A stretch of 14,770 bases of DNA from an uncultured Actinomyces sp. (GTDB lineage: Bacteria > Actinomycetota > Actinomycetes > Actinomycetales > Actinomycetaceae): contig USHU01000010.1 in assembly GCA_900554605.1 (NCBI GenBank), positions 1-14,770 on the forward strand, read 5' to 3'. The position numbers and the translations under genes were made by a program. Positions 1 to 6,200 of the stretch are shown piece by piece. Each line of letters opens with the position of its first letter. The stretch's first letter is position 1. Under the pieces are notes generated by a model. It ran no database searches. It was given only the letters and a program-made list of their open reading frames with translations, and was not told where the DNA came from.

Positions 1-158
1 GGCCTGAAGATCCCTTCTCTGTTGCCCCGACGTCGCGGACAAAACGCCACAGCACTCATTCTTAGTGATCCCTCTCACCTTCGCACAAAACAGGGAATGG
101 GCTGCCATTCATGTCGTTGAAGTGGATGAAAAGGGCCTTAGAAACGGAAGGACGGGCC
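1..158. other. Left-edge non-coding stretch or tail of an upstream gene
   Basis: No complete gene is visible before the flavin reductase. Two plus-strand frames are open from the first base: one closes at a TAG at 63-65, the other at a TGA at 118-120. Either could be the last few codons of a gene lying outside the window, but the peptides are short and match no family I know. I see no terminator hairpin and no convincing promoter. The far end of this stretch carries the ribosome-binding site of the next gene. Confidence 0.3.
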
Positions 159-1541
159 ATGGAGAACTTTGATCTCATCGTTGTTGGCGGCGGTAAGGCC
201 GGCAAATCACTGGCAATGAACCGCGCGAAACAGGGATGGAAGGTCGCGCTCATTGAACGGCAGTTCATCGGCGGTACCTGCATTAACGTGGCGTGTATCC
301 CCACAAAGTCCCTCGTTGCATCGGCTCGTCGCCTCGACGAGGCCCGCAATGATTCTGTCTTTGGTGTCGAAGGGACTGGGAGCGTCCACATCGACCTTGA
401 GAAGCTGCGCGCGCACAAGAATGGCATTGTTTCAGCGATGATCGCCGCACATGAGAAGTTCTTTGCTGCCCCCGGAATCGACTTCATGCGTGGAAGCGCC
501 AGGCTCCTCGATGCGCACAGCGTCGAAGTTGTCGTGGAAGACGGTACGACACGCCAGCTCCACTCTGACAAAGTCCTTCTCAACTTGGGAACGCGCCCCG
601 CGCACCCCCCGATTCCAGGCCTGTGGGAAGCAGGCGCATGGGATAGCGAAGATATCCTGCGCCTCGAAGAAATCCCTTCTTCTTTGGCAATCATTGGCGG
701 CGGATACATCGGTGTCGAGTTCGCCTCGATGATGGCGACCTTCGGTTCGCAGGTCACTGTGATCGCTTCGGGCGAGCATATCCTTGACCGCGAAGACCCC
801 GATATCGCTGCGATCTACCAAGATGTGCTCAGCAAACAGGGCGTCACTGTCCTCACCGGTGCCCGTGCACAGTCGACCGAAAAGGACGGCGACACCATCC
901 GAATTGAACTTTCCGATGGGCGCGACGTCATCGCCGAGCGTGTATTGGTTGCGGCGGGGCGCGTTCCCAACACGGACGGAATTGGCCTTACCGAGGCCGG
1001 GATTCCCCTGAGTGAACGAGGCTTCATCGAGGTTGACGATCACTTGCGCACCCCCGTCGATGGCGTGTGGGCAGCAGGTGACTGCGCGGGAACCCCGATG
1101 TTCACCCACGCCTCATGGAACGACTACCGCATCATCCGCGAGCAAATGGATGGAGTTTCCCTTGATGACCCGCGCACTTCGAAGGCCGGCCGAGTGATCC
1201 CCTGGGCACTCTTTGCTCACCCCGAGCTGGGCCGTATTGGCATCAACGAAACCGAAGCCACGCAGCGCGGTCTTGATGTTCTTGTCGCTTCGATTGACAC
1301 GGCTGCGATTCCTCGAGCAAAGACTATGCGCGATACAACTGGAAAGTGGAAGGCAATCGTTGATGCGCATACCCACAAGATTTTGGGAGCTACCCTTGTA
1401 GGTCCCCAATCGGGTGAAGTTATTACTGCGGTTCAAGTCGCAATGGAAGCAGGACTAACCTACGAGCAGCTACGCATGCTTCCCATCGCACACCCAACCA
1501 TGGGCGAGGGGCTCAACATCCTCTTTGATTCTCTTACCTAA
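159..1541 (+). CDS. RclA-like class I pyridine nucleotide-disulfide oxidoreductase (FAD)
   Basis: This is a 460-residue cytoplasmic FAD/NAD(P)H disulfide reductase of the lipoamide dehydrogenase/mercuric reductase fold. Visible parts in order: FAD-binding GGGKAGKS (about 10-17), redox-active pair in GGTCINVACIPTK (C41, C46), NAD(P)-binding IIGGGYIGVEFAS (about 178-190), second FAD motif VWAAGDCAG (about 303-311), and a C-terminal dimerisation domain with the His-x4-Glu dyad H445/E450 in AHPTMGEGLN. The GKAGK variant of the FAD loop and the HP(T/S)MxExLN tail resemble E. coli RclA, a reactive-chlorine-resistance protein reported to act as a Cu(II) reductase. The N-terminal metal-binding domain and C-terminal cysteine pair of true mercuric reductase are absent. 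I chose ATG 159 because GGAAGGA at 146-152 sits 6 nt upstream; ATG 111 is in frame but has no ribosome-binding site. The substrate is unproven, and a generic 'dihydrolipoyl dehydrogenase-like' label would also fit. Confidence 0.85.
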   Translation: MENFDLIVVGGGKAGKSLAMNRAKQGWKVALIERQFIGGTCINVACIPTKSLVASARRLDEARNDSVFGVEGTGSVHIDLEKLRAHKNGIVSAMIAAHEKFFAAPGIDFMRGSARLLDAHSVEVVVEDGTTRQLHSDKVLLNLGTRPAHPPIPGLWEAGAWDSEDILRLEEIPSSLAIIGGGYIGVEFASMMATFGSQVTVIASGEHILDREDPDIAAIYQDVLSKQGVTVLTGARAQSTEKDGDTIRIELSDGRDVIAERVLVAAGRVPNTDGIGLTEAGIPLSERGFIEVDDHLRTPVDGVWAAGDCAGTPMFTHASWNDYRIIREQMDGVSLDDPRTSKAGRVIPWALFAHPELGRIGINETEATQRGLDVLVASIDTAAIPRAKTMRDTTGKWKAIVDAHTHKILGATLVGPQSGEVITAVQVAMEAGLTYEQLRMLPIAHPTMGEGLNILFDSLT

Positions 1542-1589
1542 TTTAAGCCCGATGCCCAGGGAATCTGCTCCTGTCACAGGCTGAAACAA

Positions 1590-1627
1590 GTTGGCCCCGT
1601 AGTTTCGAATGAAACTAGGGGGCCAAC
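1590..1627. terminator. Bidirectional terminator between the flavin reductase and argS
   Basis: Two 17-nt arms (1590-1606 and 1611-1627) pair with one mismatch around a GAAT tetraloop, giving a very stable hairpin. It lies 48 bp past the flavin reductase stop and 19 bp past the argS stop, so it serves both convergent genes. Read on the minus strand it is followed by TTGTTT, a short U tract. On the plus strand there is no good T run, so termination is probably tighter for argS. Confidence 0.8.
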
Positions 1628-1646
1628 GGCGTCTTTGGGACTACCT

Positions 1647-3326
1647 TCACATACGCTCGGGAGCCGCAACACCGAGAAGGTCCAGGCCACTACGCAGAAC
1701 CTGGGCGACAGCATCATTGAGCCACAAGCGTGCAACGTGGCCTTCATCCACCGGGTCATCCCCGCGAGGAGTGACACGGCACTGGCCATACCACGTGTGG
1801 TAGGCGGCTGCGAGCTGCTCGAGGTAACGCGCAACGCGGTGCGGTTCACGCAAGTCAGCAGCCTGAGCAACCTGCGCAGGGAACTGCGCAAGCACTCCGA
1901 GAAGGTCACTATCAGCTGCGGTATCGAGTGCTGCAGGGTTGAAACCAGCCTCGCGGCTTACTCCGTGTTCGGCAGCATTACGCGCAACATTTTGGGTGCG
2001 AGCATGCGCATACTGCACGTAGTACACAGGGTTCTCATTCGTATTCGATCCCAAGAGATCCAGATCGATATCGAGGTTTGAATCCATTGAGACACGAACA
2101 AGTGCATAGCGGGCAGCATCCACACCCACAGCATCGACAAGATCGTCAAGGGTAACGATGGTTCCAAAACGCTTGGACATACGGACCGGCACGCCGTCCT
2201 TAACCAGGTTCACCATCTGGCCGATGAGAATCTGCATGTTGACGCCGGGCTTGTCGCCAAATGCTTCACACATCGCCATCATTCGACCAATGTAACCGTG
2301 GTGATCTGCGCCCAGTAGGTAGATGGCAACGTCGGCACCGCGACGGCGCTTATCAAGGTAGTAGGCGACATCACCGGCGAAGTACGCTGCTTGACCGTCG
2401 GACTTGATGAGCACACGGTCTTTGTCGTCTCCGTAAGAGGTTGTCCGCAGCCACACGGCTCCGTCTTGATCAAAAACTTCACCGCGCTTGCGCAAGGTTT
2501 CGATTGCGGCATCAACTGCACCGGAATTGTGCAGTGAATCCTCGTGGAAGAAGACATCGAACTCAGAGCGGAAATCGCGCAGACGCTGCTTGATCTCATC
2601 AAACATCAGCTCAACACCACGCGCACGGAATGCCTCAACGGCTTCTCCTTCGGGAAGCGTGACCGGATCAGGCTCTCCAGCCGCGACCGCGTCTTCGCGC
2701 ACCTGGGCAGCGATATCAGCAATGTACTGGCCGCCGTAGCCATCTTCGGGAGCTTCATGTCCCATCGCGCGCGCGTAGAGCGAACGCGCGAAGCGATCGA
2801 TCTGCGAGCCGTGATCATTGAAGTAGTACTCGCGGGTCACCTTCGCACCCGATGCCTTCATTAGGCGCGCGAGAGAGTCGCCGACGGCTGCCCAACGCGC
2901 ACCGCCCAAGTGGACCGGACCGGTCGGGTTAGCGGAGACGTACTCCAGGTTGATGTGCAGGCCCGTCATGGACTCACCGCGGCCGAAATCACCACCGGCC
3001 TCGACGATAGTGCGGGCAAGCTCACCCGCAGAAGCTGCAGCAAGACGAATATTAATAAAACCAGGACCGGCGATTTCGGCACTGTCAATGCCGTCGAGTT
3101 CGTTGAGACCGTTGACAAGGATCTGCGCAAATTCACGCGGGTTCATCCCTGCTTTTTTGGCGAGCTGCATTGCGATGTTGCTCGCCCAGTCGCCGTGATC
3201 TCTGTTTCGAGGACGCTCAACCTTCACTGTGTCGGGGACGTCAGCGGGATCGAGAGACAGATGTCCCTGAGCGATCTCGGCAAGCAATAAATCATGAATA
3301 TGGGATGCAAGTTCTTCTGGAGTCAC
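1647..3326 (-). CDS. argS: Arginyl-tRNA synthetase
   Basis: ArgS charges tRNA-Arg with arginine using ATP in the cytoplasm. The 559 residues match the usual class Ia ArgS length. The N-terminal additional domain (about 1-110) includes the GDWASNIAM segment. The catalytic domain carries [10 protein letters not shown] (about 133-142, the HIGH region in its HLGG form), [11 protein letters not shown] (about 166-176), the [10 protein letters not shown] segment (about 337-346) and the degenerate KMSKS loop VRMSKRFG (about 381-388). The C-terminal anticodon-binding DALR-type domain ends in the family-typical LGVAAPERM. The start is GTG at 3324-3326: a TAA stop lies in frame just two codons upstream and no earlier start is possible. 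No Shine-Dalgarno sequence precedes it, so it may be leaderless (see the promoter entry). It diverges from mntH. A tRNA-Arg(CCG) lies about 1.9 kb away, but nothing shows a functional link. Confidence 0.97.
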   Translation of the reverse strand: MTPEELASHIHDLLLAEIAQGHLSLDPADVPDTVKVERPRNRDHGDWASNIAMQLAKKAGMNPREFAQILVNGLNELDGIDSAEIAGPGFINIRLAAASAGELARTIVEAGGDFGRGESMTGLHINLEYVSANPTGPVHLGGARWAAVGDSLARLMKASGAKVTREYYFNDHGSQIDRFARSLYARAMGHEAPEDGYGGQYIADIAAQVREDAVAAGEPDPVTLPEGEAVEAFRARGVELMFDEIKQRLRDFRSEFDVFFHEDSLHNSGAVDAAIETLRKRGEVFDQDGAVWLRTTSYGDDKDRVLIKSDGQAAYFAGDVAYYLDKRRRGADVAIYLLGADHHGYIGRMMAMCEAFGDKPGVNMQILIGQMVNLVKDGVPVRMSKRFGTIVTLDDLVDAVGVDAARYALVRVSMDSNLDIDLDLLGSNTNENPVYYVQYAHARTQNVARNAAEHGVSREAGFNPAALDTAADSDLLGVLAQFPAQVAQAADLREPHRVARYLEQLAAAYHTWYGQCRVTPRGDDPVDEGHVARLWLNDAVAQVLRSGLDLLGVAAPERM

Positions 3327-3331
3327 TATTT

Positions 3332-3350
3332 AAGGGTAATAGTTTGCCTT
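3332..3350. promoter_or_regulatory. Interrupted palindrome overlapping the argS promoter
   Basis: AAGGGTAATAGTTTGCCTT has 8-nt half sites (AAGGGTAA and TTTGCCTT) that match at 6 of 8 positions around a 3-nt centre. It covers the argS -10 element and lies upstream of mntH in the shared 115-bp intergenic region. The AAGG/CCTT edges recall metal-regulator operators, but it does not match the DtxR/IdeR consensus well. It could be an operator or chance. Confidence 0.3.
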
Positions 3351-3361
3351 GCACCTGTGCC
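3333..3361 (-). promoter_or_regulatory. Candidate leaderless promoter of argS
   Basis: Read on the minus strand, TACCCT (3338-3333) lies exactly at -12 to -7 relative to the argS GTG and fits the actinobacterial -10 pattern TANNNT. A weak -35, GGCACA (3361-3356), lies 17 bp further upstream. With no ribosome-binding site and an in-frame TAA just before the GTG, this spacing suggests transcription begins at the start codon. This is inferred from sequence only. Confidence 0.5.
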
Positions 3362-3375
3362 ACACGCATTGATCT

Positions 3376-3405
3376 GTGACAGCTCACAAAATAGTGGAGT
3401 AAAGT
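3376..3405 (+). promoter_or_regulatory. Candidate promoter of mntH
   Basis: GTGACA (3376-3381, 5 of 6 to the -35 consensus) and TAAAGT (3400-3405, 4 of 6 to the -10 consensus) are separated by 18 bp. The predicted start of transcription, near 3412, leaves a leader of about 30 nt. That is too short for a yybP-ykoY-type manganese riboswitch, so any metal control would be at a protein operator. Confidence 0.45.
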
Positions 3406-3441
3406 TCGGTTATACGAAGATTAATACGCGTTGGGGGAACA

Positions 3442-4674
3442 ATGGCAAGCGGGCACCGTCTCAAACAGCATCGACTTTTTGCACTCATGGGGCCTGCATT
3501 CATCGCCGCAATCGCCTACGTCGATCCCGGAAACGTCGCCGCGAATATTACAGCTGGTGCTCGTTATGGCTACCTTTTGGTCTGGGTTCTTGTCCTATCC
3601 AATATCGCAGCGATGCTTGTTCAATATCTCTCCGCAAAGCTCGGGATCGTCACCGGACAATCTCTTCCTGCTCTCTTGGGAAGTCGCCTTCGCCCCCGCA
3701 ACCGCGTCCTTTTCTGGCTCCAAGCTGAGCTCGTCGCAGCGGCAACGGACCTTGCGGAAGTCATCGGCGGAGCGATCGCTCTCAACCTTCTCTTCGGTAT
3801 TCCGCTCCTATGGTCGGGCGTCATCATCGGCGCCGCGTCCATCGTGATCTTGCTCTTCCAAGGACGACGCCAAAACATCTTCGAAGCAGTCATCATCGGG
3901 ATGCTCGTTGTCATCACAGCCGGATTCCTTGCGGGACTCTTCTTCGCTCCCCCACAGTGGTCACAAGTGGCCTCGGGGCTGATCCCACGCTTCAAGGGCT
4001 CCGATTCAATCTTGGTTGCCGCATCAATGCTTGGCGCGACGGTCATGCCTCACGCGATTTACTTGCACTCGTCCTTAGTCAATGACCACCACACCGATCC
4101 CGAGGTCGCGCGCCCTCACAAGAGAGCGCTCCTTCGAGCGACACGCCACGATATTTTGTGGGCACTGAGCATTGCGGGAATCGTGAACATCGGTCTGCTC
4201 CTCCTTGCGGCATCTGCACTATCCGGAGTCGAAGGAACAGACACGATCGAGGGCGCCTACCACGCGATCGCACACGCATTAGGTCCAACGGTTTCAACAA
4301 TTTTCGCACTCGGTCTTCTGGCTTCGGGCTTGGCCTCGACCTCAGTTGGCGCCTACGCGGGTTCTGAAATCATGAACGGACTCCTCCATGTGAACGTTCC
4401 CCTGCTGGCACGCAGACTGGTGACCATTATTCCGGCACTGATCATCTTGGGAATGGGTGCAGAACCGACTTGGGCCTTAGTCCTTTCTCAGGTGGCCTTG
4501 TCCTTCGGAATTCCCTTCGCGATCGTCCCTCTCATGCGACTCACCCGCTCCAAAGAAGTCATGGGCGAGTACGCGAATAAGCCGCTGACAATCACAGTGG
4601 CTTCCGTGATTGCAGCGGCAATTATTCTGCTCAATATTCTTCTTGCTTACCTCACCATCACCGGTCAGGGCTAG
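3442..4674 (+). CDS. mntH: Nramp family divalent metal (Mn2+/Fe2+) transporter
   Basis: This is a 410-residue inner-membrane carrier, full length for bacterial MntH, which imports Mn2+ (and Fe2+) with protons. The key sites are visible: DPGN in helix 1 (D28, N31) and the helix-6 metal-binding stretch ATVMPHAIYLHSS (A199, M202, H204), i.e. the DxxN and AxxM pairs that coordinate the metal in Nramp structures. About eleven hydrophobic segments can be followed along the chain. The ATG at 3442 gives the typical short N-terminal tail before the first helix. GGGGGA at 3433-3438 is the only ribosome-binding candidate and is unusually close (3 nt). The gene diverges from argS and ends 8 bp before the convergent rpiB stop. 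DtxR/MntR-type repression is usual for the family, but no clear box was found. Confidence 0.95.
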   Translation: MASGHRLKQHRLFALMGPAFIAAIAYVDPGNVAANITAGARYGYLLVWVLVLSNIAAMLVQYLSAKLGIVTGQSLPALLGSRLRPRNRVLFWLQAELVAAATDLAEVIGGAIALNLLFGIPLLWSGVIIGAASIVILLFQGRRQNIFEAVIIGMLVVITAGFLAGLFFAPPQWSQVASGLIPRFKGSDSILVAASMLGATVMPHAIYLHSSLVNDHHTDPEVARPHKRALLRATRHDILWALSIAGIVNIGLLLLAASALSGVEGTDTIEGAYHAIAHALGPTVSTIFALGLLASGLASTSVGAYAGSEIMNGLLHVNVPLLARRLVTIIPALIILGMGAEPTWALVLSQVALSFGIPFAIVPLMRLTRSKEVMGEYANKPLTITVASVIAAAIILLNILLAYLTITGQG

Positions 4675-4682
4675 AGGATCTA

Positions 4683-5120
4683 TCAGTAGGCATCCATGAC
4701 GGCAATGCGACGCTTGTGACGCTCATCTTCACTGAAGGGCGTGGACAAGAAGGTCAGAACGAAACGCGTGGCGTCTTCAAGGGAATGCTGGCGCGCGCCA
4801 ACGGAAATCACATTGGCATTGTTGTGCTCGCGAGCAAGAACCGCGATCTCTTCATTCCACACCAGTGCTGCACGGACTCCCTTGACCAGGTTTGCAGCCA
4901 TCTGCTCACCGTTTCCAGAGCCTCCAATAACAACGCCCAGAGAGCCCGGTTCAGCGGCGACGCCTTCGGCCGCTGCAATGCACATCTGAGGATAGTCATC
5001 GTTGGGGTCATAGGTGGTTGCACCGTGGTCCACGACTTCGTAGCCGGCATCGCGCAGGACGCCTACCAGGTGTTCCTTGAGTTCAAAACCTGCATGATCA
5101 GTCGCAATATGAACGCGCAT
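4683..5120 (-). CDS. rpiB: Ribose-5-phosphate isomerase B
   Basis: RpiB interconverts ribose 5-phosphate and ribulose 5-phosphate in the non-oxidative pentose phosphate pathway. The 145-residue product starts MRVHIATDHAGFELK, containing the conserved DHAGxxLK phosphate-site motif. The GGSGNGE loop (E72) is the actinobacterial form, in which a glutamate takes the place of the catalytic cysteine of E. coli RpiB. REHN (H99) and a C-terminal RR segment are also present. I chose ATG 5118-5120 because GGAA lies 6 nt upstream; an in-frame ATG at 5130-5132 adds four residues but has no ribosome-binding site. Its stop lies 8 bp from the convergent mntH stop, with no hairpin between, and it diverges from tRNA-Arg. 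Sugar-phosphate isomerases of the related LacAB type are less likely given the GGSGNGE loop. Confidence 0.95.
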   Translation of the reverse strand: MRVHIATDHAGFELKEHLVGVLRDAGYEVVDHGATTYDPNDDYPQMCIAAAEGVAAEPGSLGVVIGGSGNGEQMAANLVKGVRAALVWNEEIAVLAREHNNANVISVGARQHSLEDATRFVLTFLSTPFSEDERHKRRIAVMDAY

Positions 5121-5159
5121 ATGAAGTTCCATTCGATTGTGAGGACAGCGAACCCCTAC

Positions 5160-5176
5160 ATGATAGGGGGTACCCC
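5160..5176 (-). promoter_or_regulatory. rpiB: Candidate rpiB promoter -10 with overlapping palindromes
   Basis: On the minus strand TATCAT (5165-5160) matches the -10 consensus at 5 of 6 positions. No good -35 is seen (AGTCTT at 5188-5183 is weak). Immediately upstream is the perfect 10-bp palindrome GGGGTACCCC (5167-5176). A second inverted repeat, CCCCTA/TAGGGG (5153-5158 and 5164-5169, loop CATGA), straddles the -10 itself. Confidence 0.4.
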
Positions 5177-5193
5177 GCCTTAAAGACTAGCGT

Positions 5194-5221
5194 TTGAGCT
5201 GGGGCTAAAGACTGATAAACT
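5194..5221 (+). promoter_or_regulatory. Candidate promoter of tRNA-Arg(CCG)
   Basis: TTGAGC (5194-5199) and TAAACT (5216-5221) are 16 bp apart, which would start transcription around 5228, only a few bases before the mature tRNA 5' end. The 8-bp direct repeat TAAAGACT (5181-5188 and 5206-5213) flanks the -35. Confidence 0.5.
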
Positions 5222-5230
5222 GACGTTGTT

Positions 5231-5303
5231 GCCCCGATAGCTCAGTGGATAGAGCGTTCGCCTCCGGAGCGAAAGGTCGCAGGTTCGAATCCTGTTCGGG
5301 GCA
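5231..5303 (+). tRNA. tRNA-Arg, anticodon CCG
   Basis: A 73-nt cloverleaf can be folded by hand. The acceptor arms are GCCCCGA (5231-5237) and TCGGGGC (5296-5302) with discriminator A at 5303. The D stem is GCTC/GAGC (5240-5255). The anticodon stem is TTCGC/GCGAA with loop CTCCGGA, placing anticodon CCG at 5264-5266, which reads CGG arginine codons. The T arm is GCAGG-TTCGAAT-CCTGT (5279-5295). The CCA end is not encoded. The 3' 62 nt are overlapped in antisense by the permease reading frame on the other strand. Confidence 0.97.
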
Positions 5304-6060
5304 CTTTTCGCGCCGCAATAATTGAGCGCACTAGAAGCACTGCGAACCATGCTGCAAAAAGCAGAGCATCCACACGCGGAGACAACACCGAGGCGCACCA
5401 TGCTCCCGCTGGAACTGCGCATACCGCAGCGACGCCCACCGTCAGTGCTGGCCCCAAGCGCAGGAGGCCTCGGCGATAATTCGTGAAGGTACCGCTCAGC
5501 GCACCCGGGAGCATGACGACCATAGAGACCCCGCGCGCGCCCAGGTCAGACATTCCAAGCAAAGTGAGCCCCGGTACTGCAACTGCTCCCCCACCGATCC
5601 CAAGTAGCCCCGCGAGGAAACCGCAGAGACCGCCGATCGCGACCAAAGCGCAGGCGACAGCAGGATTAAGGGTCAAAACTCCCTCACGTGCGGGAACGTA
5701 GAGGACTTGAAGCGCGATCAGCGTCAGGATGAATGCGACGAAGCACCAGCGCAGGGTCACTTCACGCATACGAGCGAGCAGCCAGGTTCCTCCCTGCACG
5801 CCAAGGAGCATTCCAATCATCATTAGCAATGCCGGAACCCAAGCAATGCGCCCCGACCATGAGTAGGAGATGACTCCGGACAAACACGTGGGGACAATCG
5901 CAAGAAGACTTGAAGCCGAGGCCTGGCGCTGAGAAAACCCGACCGCCATGAGCGCAGGGACAATGACCGTCCCACCGCCAATCCCAAACATACCCGAAAG
6001 AAAACCAGCGAAGAGCCCCGCACTCATCAGGATCAGGGCATTTCGCGTTGCCTGTGACAT
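5242..6060 (-). CDS. TauE/SafE (TSUP) family permease; C-terminus antisense to tRNA-Arg
   Basis: This 272-residue integral membrane protein belongs to the sulfite exporter TauE/SafE family, putative exporters of sulfur-containing or organic anions. It shows the internal duplication typical of the family: GMFGIGGGTVIVP (about 23-35) and GLLGIGGGAVAVP (about 151-163) each follow a hydrophobic helix. About eight membrane segments are visible. The start is ATG 6058-6060 with a strong AGGAGG (6070-6065) 4 nt away. The last membrane segment ends near residue 250. Residues 253-272, which include RTGFEPATFRSGGERS, are encoded opposite the tRNA, and the TGA (5244-5242) lies in its D stem. That tail is a well-known artefactual peptide of tRNA-antisense reading frames, yet here no stop precedes it, so it is probably translated. 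The substrate cannot be told from sequence. Confidence 0.88.
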   Translation of the reverse strand: MSQATRNALILMSAGLFAGFLSGMFGIGGGTVIVPALMAVGFSQRQASASSLLAIVPTCLSGVISYSWSGRIAWVPALLMMIGMLLGVQGGTWLLARMREVTLRWCFVAFILTLIALQVLYVPAREGVLTLNPAVACALVAIGGLCGFLAGLLGIGGGAVAVPGLTLLGMSDLGARGVSMVVMLPGALSGTFTNYRRGLLRLGPALTVGVAAVCAVPAGAWCASVLSPRVDALLFAAWFAVLLVRSIIAARKVPRTGFEPATFRSGGERSIH

Positions 6061-6081
6061 CCATCCTCCTTGTACACCTTA

Positions 6082-6087
6082 ATTTTA
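6082..6087 (-). promoter_or_regulatory. Candidate -10 element of the TSUP permease
   Basis: On the minus strand, TAAAAT (6087-6082) matches the -10 consensus at 5 of 6 positions and lies about 22 nt upstream of the permease ATG. No recognisable -35 stands at the expected distance. Confidence 0.35.
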
Positions 6088-6200
6088 CGCGTGATGGATG
6101 CCCCATAACCGCATGCAAAGACACTCACTGCTGCCGATGCATGCATGTCCTAGGATGAATATGGCATGTTGCCGCATAGCTTTTACGTCAAGGAGTTGCC

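Noticed and set aside
111..158. Longer N-terminus of the flavin reductase from ATG 111
   Set aside because: There is no ribosome-binding site, and the extra 16 residues precede the normal start of the FAD-binding fold. ATG 159 has GGAAGGA at good spacing.
62..1109. Long minus-strand frames (231 and 225 codons) opposite the flavin reductase
   Set aside because: They lie wholly opposite a gene with complete conserved motifs, have low-complexity Ser/Arg/Pro-rich products and no ribosome-binding site. They are codon-bias shadows.
159..1541. Mercuric reductase or lipoamide dehydrogenase identity
   Set aside because: It lacks the N-terminal heavy-metal domain and C-terminal cysteine pair of MerA, and no lipoate-complex genes are adjacent. 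The FAD loop and tail fit RclA-like proteins better.
2910..3290. Plus-strand frames within argS (126 codons and others)
   Set aside because: They are opposite conserved ArgS N-terminal sequence and their products have no recognisable domain.
3362..3441. Manganese riboswitch ahead of mntH
   Set aside because: The predicted leader is about 30 nt, too short for a yybP-ykoY element, and its conserved loops are not seen.
5180..5422. 80-codon minus-strand frame across the tRNA (NRIRTCDLSLRRRTL region)
   Set aside because: This is another frame of the tRNA antisense strand, a well-known false protein, and it lies inside the permease gene for the rest of its length.
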